Below are positions 56,101 through 64,000 of a stretch of 64,000 bases of DNA, in pieces; within the stretch, counting starts at the first letter, position 1; every line of letters begins with the position of its first letter. The notes under the pieces were generated by a model, which made no database searches, was not told the DNA's origin, and saw nothing but the letters and a program-made list of their open reading frames with translations. The DNA is from Taxillus chinensis. Lineage: Eukaryota; Streptophyta; Magnoliopsida; Santalales; Loranthaceae. The DNA lies in assembly GCA_023512835.1 (NCBI GenBank), contig CM042088.1:14314078-14378077 (forward strand), read 5' to 3'. Both the position numbers and the translations under genes were made by a program.

Positions 56101-59100
56101 TTAGTGGTGCATTATCTGTTGAGCTTACAAATGATCAGCCAAATATGCGTATCATTCATCGGAAAGTTGCACTTATACTTGGGCAATGGGTTTCCGAGGT
56201 AATGCAATTGACCTCAAATGTACCGTTCTGTGTTTTCCCCTTGCTGATGGGATTATGTTTTCAAATAAGTCTTCAGTTCTTTTGTGTAGTAATGAATTGC
56301 TTAAAAATGCTGTGATGAACAAATTAGGCCATGGCCATTTCCTTGTGATGATACTTTTTATAAGTCAATACATATCTTGTATGTATGCTTTGATAGAATT
56401 GAGCTTCAGGAAGCCAGCAATACCTAACATAATAATGAATTTCGTTTTAGTTATTTTGCCACATGCTCGTTTTGATTTTTTTAATCATCAGGAGTTGGCA
56501 ACCAATCGACTGGTCAAATGTAGTTATGAATTGTCTAAAACAATTACTGAGGCAAACAAAATTAGGTCTTAATTATTTCTTTGTGATGATACTTATTATA
56601 AATTAATATGTATATATTTTTCATATAATTGATGGATCAAGCTAGGTAAAAAAACGAAGTCCGTTTTAGTTATTTTGCCACATTTTCAATAGAAATTTAT
56701 ATTTTATTTTTAAGCACTGAGGAGTGGTTTTATATGGCTTTGAGTTGGTCAAATAGTAACTTCATAGTTATTTGAAGGCAATCGGAAACTCTAGAGCCTG
56801 ATTGGGCTTTCAGTTTGTGCAATTTTTGTAAGCAACCAATTTGCCAGTTTTAGAATTTCTACTACATTTTGTCATGAAAATATTATCCCTTGAACTGTTT
56901 GTGGCGCATAGTTTGTGTTGCTACATTTCATACATAGCTCATGGCTTGTTCATTGGGAGGTAAACCGTCAGTTGTCAATAATTTGGTTTCTGGTGTTTCT
57001 GCTTTTGACAGATAAAAGATGACACAAAAAGATCTGTTTACTGTGCCCTAATCAGACTCCTCCAGGATAAAGACCTCGCTGTTAGGGTATTGTGCATGCT
57101 TCCAGTATTTTCCTTTCAGCAATATTTACATATTTGGCCTTAGTTATTGTCTACAGATACTGATAGGGATCACAGTCATACCATTTCTATTTTTTTACCT
57201 TCTTTATCCTATTATTTATGAAGCGGTGATTTCATGATACTATTTTAGCTACTTTGCTTTATTTGTATTGTATTTATTAGTTATTGAAAACGCCCACGCC
57301 CTTTGGCTTGATTGATTCTATGAAAAGAGTATTGAATTTGTAGATTTGTGGGGATATTTGTTGTCACTAGTAACTTTCTACAGTGTTGTTGGGACACCCT
57401 AGGGGTAGTGATCCCCCGGCGGTTGGATCACCTAGGTAGATATTCTTTTGGTGTTGTTATCCCTAATCTATTTATTTCTATTATAAATTCTCAATCCCTA
57501 TTTTCATCAGTACTTTCTCTTGTTTCTATTATTTTATCTACTTATATTTTCAAATTTCAATCCCTAGCTTGTTAAGACTTGGTAATTTATCATTTTCCAT
57601 AAATCAGTCTCTGCCTATCACTGCATAATATGACTCCCCAAGTGGCTCCATTGTTTCAGCTGGCTGCATGCCGGTCAATGTTTTTACACATAGACGATGC
57701 AAATTTTTCTGAGAGAGAGTTTGGTGATCTGCTCCCAATTTGTTGGGATTTATGCTTTAAGTTGTTTGAGGATGTCCAAGAATTTGATTCAAAGGTTTGA
57801 TTACTGCATCCTCTTTAACTTTCTTCCCATCACATAAGTTTTGTAAAATCTCAGTTCTTGTTATTTTCCTGCTTTTCTGTTTTTTTAATGGTTGTTGATT
57901 TATGATAACAGAGGAAATTTGTCTGTGTAGGAAAACTCTCTCCTCCCTCATTTTCCTCTATTTACAATATTCTGTTCGTATAATTGATTTCCATTTGTTT
58001 ATGTCAAATCTAATCAAAATGTGGGCGCACATAATGTTGCATTTTTCGGTGTTCATGCTCTGCTGCTCAAATTAATTGGGAAGTAGGAAAGATCAAGACA
58101 AATTGGCCTGTAGTGATCAGTCTATCGTGTTCCTACAGGGTTCTCTTTTGTCTGTTTGAAGAAGCCGAGCTATGATACATGCTGCAATCTCCAAATTCAA
58201 TGTAGTATAATGCTCTTAATAGTACTAACAATTTTCATAGGAGTGAAAGGGATGACAATGAAACTGTTGAATTAAACCCCTGCCTCGTGCTTTCTGCATG
58301 TATCTTTGTTAGTGTCATTAACAATTATGGATGAAATGCATTCATGTTTTAATATCAGATAGAAATGAAATTACTTAGCATTGATTAAAAGGATATTTAT
58401 TATTTCAACTGACTCTAATATGTCAATGATATATCAGGCACATTTCTTGTTTAGGCATCCTTATGACACTTAATGTGAATTATATCACTTTTCTAGTATT
58501 GTATGCATTGGTTGCTGTTTTCTTTCTCTGGACTCACAATATATAGTTTGGCCATCTCGATATATCTAAAAAGAAATTTCATTTTTTTTTTGTGTAAATG
58601 GATATTCTCATGGCTGATTCCTCTTACTGAGCTGAAGCTCTTGCCTACTTGTCCTGTCACTCAAGAAACGAAAATGAGTTTTATTTCTGTACAATAAATT
58701 ATTAAATAAATGTACATTATAAGCTATGGTTTCGTAACTTTCATTCAGTTTGTTTGAAAATCATTTATGTTCTCAGCTGTCACCCATCTTTCTGCATTTG
58801 AAATTGTGTAGTTGTATTGGAAAGTAGGATAAATATGTTCCAAATTGTTAGATGTAACTTTAGAATGCAGTCGTGGCCATTCCTTTCAACATTTGTTTTA
58901 TGCTAAGTTATGATTTCCTTTTAAACACATATTTTGTTTAATAAACGTTATTAATTTCTGATTTTTAAATTCTAGTTGTTACATTGGACCTGGTCATCGA
59001 CTGTCTTTCTTTTCGTTTTCCACTTGCGTGCAGATGTATGTTCTTTGATGAGTTTCAACTAGTTTTTAATTTTTTTTTCTTTTTCAGGTTCAGGTTATGA

Positions 59101-62100
59101 ATTCAATCTCTGTTCTTATTGGACGCTTTAGTAATATCACACCATTTGCTAACAAACTTGTGCAATTTTTCCAGAAGGTACGCTTTTTAAGGGCATTATA
59201 TGTTTTGAAGTTGTGTGACTAATGGTGAAATCAATCATAATAAATTTTGTGACTTGCCAAAATGTTTGATTAAGGGCGAATTTTGGCATAATGGTAGATT
59301 TACCGTCTTGGTACTGGAGATTATTTGTTGGAGAAGGCTGTGTTTAGCCAGTGCGACTTGAATCTTTTTCGGACTCCGCCACTCGTTGAGAGTTTTGTGC
59401 ACCGGATTTGTCTTTTATAATAAAATGTTTGATTATAAATGTTTTTTGGAAAGGGAAGTTAAGACAAATATTTCTATCCTTTAATGCTTAGAAGGCTTAA
59501 ATATAAATATATACATAAAAGCATGACACTGTAAATTGTATGATAAATTGATCGTTGGACATACATGGTGATGCTTTAATGGAAAAAGAGTATGCTACTT
59601 AAAGGACTCTGCCGGGCATATATTCTCTAAAGTGCATGTTATTTGCTACTGGTGTGGTTTTTATTGAAGTGCATAACCTTCTAGCAAATAGTAGTCCCTG
59701 TGAAGATACTCTTTTGAACCAAAATATTTGAGGATTTGCCAGCCGTGGACGTACTGTTGCAATGTTGTTCACGAAAACAATGAGCCTCGCTTTGAAGGGC
59801 GGTGCTGTTATGATAGGATGAATCAAACAAACACAAAACAAGGAGGCCACAAACAATTTAATGTTAAGGCATGGGAGAATTCCAAAATGCACTATAAATT
59901 GAGGATAGCACACATTGTATGGCACCCTCAAATTTAATTAACCTTAGCTAAGGCTTTGCACCAACATAAATAGTAATAGTTTTCCAAACCCAAAATTGGT
60001 TAATTAATTTGAAGTCAATTCTCAACTGGTGCTGCCTTGACAGTGTACCACACTAGGACTGAAATTCCTTTGAGAAAAATGTGAGAAAAAATAATAGTAA
60101 GAGGAAGAATAGGAGAGTTGGCGGTGAAGAGGAGAAATAAGCTGAAATCTATATTTCAACCTCAAAATTTATTCGTATACCCAACTCTAATTCCAATTAT
60201 ATATATAAGATCTATTTGTAGATGATGAATAAGACATAAGGAATTACTGAAGCTAGGAATACTTTACCGATTAAGAAACTAATCTGAAAATAGAAAATAT
60301 TATAAGAAGAAAACGAATGAAATTAAGAAACTTGTAGAAATAGCAAACTAATAGAAAAAGGAAATTCAGGCAGTGAACTCTAATTCACTCCAGAATTTGA
60401 AAGGGAGGCTTCATTATTTATATATATAAAATTTATATAAAGATTATTCCTTCTTTAGCCAAAGGGAGTAAGGATACCTTTGTGCATTCAGCTTCTTATT
60501 GCAGATCATTCCTTCGCTATCCAAGTGAGCAAAAGCATGTTATATAGAAACTTTGGATGATAAATTCTAACTTTGTCCATTTTGCTTGATTGTTTGCTAA
60601 TATTTTTTCCTCTTAAGATGTAGCTGGACCTTGCATTGCAGAATAATTATGTTTACTGTCCAGTCTGGTTGATTTTTAATTAAATTTATTTTCTTCCTAA
60701 AGTACACTACTGCAGAATAATTATGCCTTTTTTCTTTTTTGTTCCTTCTAAATTATTCACAAGGTCTGGGAGGAATCTTCTGGCGAAAGTCTTCTACAGA
60801 TTCAACTTCTTATTGCACTAAAGAACTTCGTGGTTGCACTTGGTTATGAGTCGCCCATTTGCTACAATATGCTATTGCCCATTCTGCGATGGGGAGTTGA
60901 TATAAATAACCCAGACGAACTTAATCTTTTGGAAGACAGCATGTTGGTAAGTTGATTATATTCATTTTTATTTCTTTTATACCAGCATATTTTATATTTT
61001 TGGCTGTTTTATTGGCTTGCAGCTATGGGAAGCGACACTTTCTCATGCTCCATCAATGGTCCCTCAACTAATGGGGCTCTTTCCATCTCTGGTGGAAATA
61101 ATGGAAAAAAGTTTTGATCACCTGCAGGTTAAATTATTTAATTTATGCTGGCATATCTTCGTAGTTCAATGCTTCATTTATGTTCTGTTTTTTTTTGGGT
61201 ATTCTGTTATCTTCGTAGTTAAAAATCTCATGGCACGATTTTCGGGGGGTGTTTGTTTTGTGTTTTCATTTTTTGTTTTGGTTTTATGATTTGGATCTTT
61301 ATCGGAGTTAGAGTTTGAATTTTAAAAATAAATTATATTTGATTAGAGAAAGAATGTGATTATATGAATTATACTGTCTTATTGTGATAAAAAACTCAAC
61401 TCTTAATGCATCGATTATCCTTTTTCGAGTGATACGGTCGTGTGTACACCGTAGCTTGGGGGATGAGTGACCTTTTAAGCTTTGGAGATGTTAATCATCA
61501 TATTATCTCCTCACTAACCCTAATTTGCTTTACGAGGTGACTCAAGCTTTCACAACTTAAGCTAACTCTAGTTAGATTATGTAATGATTCTCAGTAATTA
61601 TCTTACTTCTTGGTTCTTTGCAATTAACCTAACGATAAATAACAAGGAGATTACCTCATGGAGTTGCTCTGGTAGTGGGTGGGTTTGAAAGTAGTCTCCG
61701 GTCAAGTGAGGATTATATCAGAGCAATTTTTGGATGAGTGACATATGGGAAGCCCACCCATGAAGATATTTCTCGTGAGTTGAAGCAACTCTAACTAAGG
61801 GGTGGAGGTGAGCTGAGGGCTACCAACTCTAGGGAGTCAGGTGAACGGCTTATAGTACTATGACCTAGGAATGGATTCGCTCGAGAACCGTATCATATTC
61901 TCAGGCTTATCAGGCCATAGAAACCCCTTGGGTGGTTTGCAGGTCTGTTACCAAGTTTATTAAAGCCAAGCTAGGGGGACTACATGCGGCCATATAATAA
62001 AAGTGAGGGCAAGGTCATAGATCAAGCCGTTGATGAAAAACCTCCAGGATCTAAAAAAAAATGAGGAGATTAACCCTAATCCAAGAATACAAACATCCAC

Positions 62101-63857
62101 ACTCAATTGAACATGTATTCATTCAAATTCAATAATAAACAAATATTCATCAACAATAAACAAAAGGCTCCAATTTATATATATGAAATCCGTACAAAAC
62201 AATACAAGAGCAAAAATTAGGGATTAGGGTTACAAAAAGAGAGAAAACTAAACTAAATCAAATACAAACCCTAGGTTTTCAAGCTTCAATTTGTATCCTC
62301 CTCTCTAGTGTCTTCTTCTCCTTGCTCCTTCACTCCAACTCTCAGACGAAACCTAGTGAGCTTCATCTCCTTTCTCTACTCCAAAATGTGGTGGTGGATG
62401 GTGTGGAAGTGTAGGTGCTGACCTCCTTAGAAAACCCTTGACTGCCTTAATGTAGTGGCAGCCTCCTCTCTTTTCATCTTTTCCATGCCAAAGTACCCAT
62501 TTAACCCTTTAAAATACACCAAATAAACAAAAACAGGGCAAAAGGGCATCAAAAACTGGCGCTTTGGCCGACTTTGGACGATTGCTCGATGCATCATGCT
62601 CGATGTTTCAATCTTCTCTTTATTGCTCAAGGGCGCTATGCCATGGAGAGTCGAGCTGAAGTTCTGGTTTCTTCAATAACTACTTGAGGCTGCTCAGCGC
62701 ATCTTTAAAGATGTTTGTTGAGCATGATGTGTTGAGCTGATCTTCCTTGGTGCAGAATTTGTCCAGCCTTGTCCACTACACTGCAGGTTTTTAGAATCTT
62801 TATAAATAATCTTAGGCTCTGAAATAGTACAAAAATTCAAAAAAGACTGTAAGAGGCCGTAATAATATAAAAATAGCAATTTATATCCAATATGGTTGAA
62901 AACACACATATAAGCTCAAAAGCACTCCCAAATAGCTTTGAGATAGGGTTCAAAATGGCCCATATCACTAAGTAACAAAATGTCCAAGTATTTTGTCCAA
63001 AAAACACCGTAGATACATATTTCTTCTTTTAACATATTAAAAAATAAATGATAAACTGTACAAATGAAATTAAGCAATAAGGATTAGTAGAAATACTTGT
63101 ACGTTTGTTAAAAAATGTGAAGACCTCCTAATCTATGAATGCCCTCCATACACGCAATGAATAATTGTGGTCTGTCTTAAGGATCCTTATTGAGTGTACA
63201 TTAATTCTCATAAAAACAATAAAAAATCTTTTATTGATATTTATTTAGGTTTTTTCATTTTTGAGATAAAGATTCTAATTTGTTTCTGAATTTTCATGCA
63301 TTTTATTTTCATTTTCTTTATCTGTTTTTATTTCCTTTCTCTATTTTCAGCAATATGGCCAATATTTTTGTACTGTACTTAAATGATCTTGATTCGCAGG
63401 TTGTTGTCAACATAACTGAGGATTACATAATTCTTAGCGGAAACGAATTTTTGAGTATGCATGCCTCTAGTGTTTCTAAACTTTTGGATCTGGTTGTTGG
63501 AAACGTTAATGACAGAGGACTTCTTTCAACCTTTCCTGTCATTGAACTTCTGATACAGGTACCCTGTTCTCATAATTTGCAACCACAAGTTAATGAGAAT
63601 TTGCTTAAATAATTGCCTACCCTTGAGTTTTGGGGTTCAAGTAGCAAAATTCTCATTTACATTATCTTCCCTGTATGAAGTTTTGCCTATGCTTCATCTG
63701 ACTCTGCTTTTAATTACGACCTACTTTGAATCACGAATTCAAAGCAGGGATCTTAATTTTTTACTTTTTACTTTTTACCGATCATTATAGTTGCTTTATT
63801 TTCCACTTGCAGTGTTTTCCTATGGAGGTGCCCCCAATGATCAGCAATACCCTACAG
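45228..63857 (+). CDS. KA120: Importin-11-like nuclear transport receptor (importin-beta family, KA120-like), 5' 18 exons
   Basis: Importin-beta family receptors carry cargo through nuclear pores under RanGTP control. Coding exons: 45228-45368, 45457-45566, 46164-46236, 46685-46746, 47797-47938, 48301-48507, 48621-48687, 50828-51224, 53562-53709, 53835-53995, 56099-56198, 57012-57086, 57660-57794, 59088-59177, 60764-60946, 61023-61127, 63400-63558, 63813-63857. All junctions are GT-AG and phases agree, giving 2400 nt and 800 residues; the plant family is about 1000, so the 3' end lies outside the window. The protein starts [20 protein letters not shown]. An importin-beta N-terminal domain lies at about residues 28-100 ([28 protein letters not shown]) and HEAT-type helical repeats follow ([47 protein letters not shown]). 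The best match I recall is Arabidopsis KA120 (At3g08960) and animal IPO11. No stop or frameshift is seen, so it is probably functional despite several intronic transposons. Confidence 0.93.
48540..48574 (+). repeat. (CT)n microsatellite in intron 6
   Basis: About 16 CT units just upstream of exon 7, acting as part of a pyrimidine-rich tract before the acceptor at 48620. Confidence 0.9.
49243..50604 (-). mobile_element. Small degenerate LTR element (TRIM-like) in intron 7
   Basis: Two diverged direct repeats, 49243-49382 (140 bp) and 50231-50604 (about 148 bp without a SINE insertion), each starting TGTT and ending CATAACA or CATGACA. On the minus strand the left repeat follows a purine stretch (GAAAGAGGG), and the right one is followed by TGGAATCAAACCC, a degenerate PBS. 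The ~850-bp interior has no ORF and contains (AG)n at about 50143-50170. Flanking 5-mers do not match, so the TSD has decayed. Confidence 0.6.
50343..50549 (+). mobile_element. SINE inserted in the TRIM-like LTR, intron 7
   Basis: 207-bp sequence ending in A9, flanked by 19-bp target duplications at 50324-50342 and 50550-50568 that agree at 16 of 19 positions. A box-B-like GGTCTCAGGGTCAAAG lies at about 50390-50405. The tail GGTGGAGGATACCCG before poly-A is typical of plant tRNA-derived SINEs. The unoccupied site is visible in the other repeat of the host element (about 49333-49351). Confidence 0.8.
52100..53024. mobile_element. hAT-like non-autonomous DNA transposon in intron 8
   Basis: 925 bp with imperfect terminal inverted repeats (left CATGGTTTGAAAATACGG, right as reverse complement CAAGGTTCAAAAATACGG) and a perfect 8-bp target duplication ATATTGTT (52092-52099 and 53025-53032). 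Subterminal regions are dense in GAGGCG/CGCCTC. The interior contains CATCGTCGTTG-type trinucleotide repeats (about 52370-52570) and no transposase ORF. The 8-bp TSD is the hallmark of the hAT superfamily. Confidence 0.85.
54723..55126 (-). pseudogene. Copia RNase H remnant
   Basis: Minus-strand translation contains [40 protein letters not shown] and [10 protein letters not shown], the C-terminal RNase H motifs of Copia polyproteins, with stops and indels. It is cut at about 55126 by a GC-rich insertion. Confidence 0.88.
55127..55860. mobile_element. GC-rich insertion within the Copia remnant, related in style to the intron 8 hAT-like element
   Basis: Starts GTTTTTAAGGCGTATGACTA and has dense GCGCCTAG/CTAGGCGC palindromic motifs to about 55290, then CGTC/GTCG-rich low-complexity sequence to about 55830. 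Composition and layout mirror 52100-53024. I could not find a right terminus or TSD, so its end is uncertain and no ORF is credible. Confidence 0.45.
59273..59421 (+). mobile_element. tRNA-derived SINE in intron 14
   Basis: 149 bp between perfect 14-bp target duplications AAAATGTTTGATTA (59259-59272 and 59422-59435). A-box-like TGGCATAATGGTAG at about 59283, B-box-like GACTTGAATC at about 59367, and a conserved tail CGGACTCCGC ... TTTTGTGCACCGG, characteristic of a widespread angiosperm SINE family. The 3' end is TTTTATAATA and not poly-A. Confidence 0.9.
61430..62970. mobile_element. Unclassified insertion-like sequence in intron 16
   Basis: About 1.5 kb that differs in composition from flanking intron DNA, with blocks such as TGATACGGTCGTGTGTACAC (about 61430) and, on the minus strand, a start TGATATGGGCCATTTTGAAC (about 62967), which resembles the first bases of a plant LTR. 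No ORF and no matched duplication were found. It could be a truncated LTR or LARD fragment. Confidence 0.4.
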
Positions 63858-64000
63858 GTATCTAGTTCCTCTATAGTTGCATCATTGCTTATTATTTTCT
63901 ACCTTTAGTTGCAAGTATATCAATATATTATTATTACTTATTTATTTATTTTGGGTTTGATATTACTAGAAATTAGTTCTCATTTGTTTGAGTGGTGGAG

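Noticed and set aside
59599..59931. 110-codon minus-strand ORF in intron 14
   Set aside because: No domain or codon signature, opposite to the gene, with no supporting homology that I can recognise.
1..64000. tRNA, rRNA or other structural RNA genes
   Set aside because: Only primer-binding sites and SINE-type tRNA remnants were seen; no complete cloverleaf-like gene or rRNA sequence could be recognised by eye.

Overview
This window comes from a plant nuclear genome, almost certainly a eudicot. It has large nested Ty3/Gypsy chromovirus-type LTR retrotransposons, Copia remnants, SINEs and hAT-like elements. It also has a multi-exon nuclear gene with AT-rich GT-AG introns whose product matches plant importin-11 (KA120). 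No organelle, bacterial or viral genes were seen.

Positions 1-44200 are a retrotransposon nest. I use local names for three LTR families. Family A has LTRs of about 2.2 kb that begin TGTAAAGAC and end GTGACA. Family B has LTRs of about 2.2 kb that begin TGTAAAGGCC. Family C has LTRs of about 1.7 kb that begin TGTAAGGACC when read on its coding strand. Layout: (i) 1-1491, unknown sequence and a possible LTR fragment carrying a CGGANTAAG array; (ii) 1492-4689, 5' LTR, PBS and broken gag of element A-1; (iii) 4690-10095 plus 19038-19484, minus-strand element C-1, into which a second copy of the same family, C-2 (10096-19037), inserted with a CAAAC target-site duplication; (iv) 19485-19984, a 500-N gap; (v) 20047-34784, family A LTR A-2, split by the complete element B-1 (20991-33160, TSD CGAAC), whose own 3' LTR is split by a solo family A LTR (30243-32601, TSD GGAAT); (vi) 34905-41144, a non-autonomous family C derivative (LARD-like, TSD AGTAT) whose left end is an inverted copy of the LTR terminus instead of a 5' LTR; (vii) 41456-44182, a 2.7-kb terminal-repeat retrotransposon with an intact gag-protease ORF and no reverse transcriptase (TR-GAG type, TSD CCCTT).

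Positions 44188-64000 are the genic part. After a short unassigned segment and a promoter with TGGGCC/GGCCCA (site II) motifs, the importin-11/KA120-like gene starts at 45228 on the plus strand and runs off the right edge. I could place 18 coding exons encoding 800 residues with consistent phases. Its introns hold a small LTR element containing a SINE (intron 7), a hAT-like element with 8-bp TSD (intron 8), a minus-strand Copia remnant with a GC-rich insert (intron 10), a SINE with a perfect 14-bp TSD (intron 14) and an unclassified insertion (intron 16).

The most unusual points are the U5/U5-ended LARD, a recurrent donor/acceptor pair suggesting an intron inside the LTRs of all three families, a duplicated pol-end/polypurine module, a nonsense spectrum dominated by TAG at expected CAG codons in the older elements, and the compact TR-GAG element.
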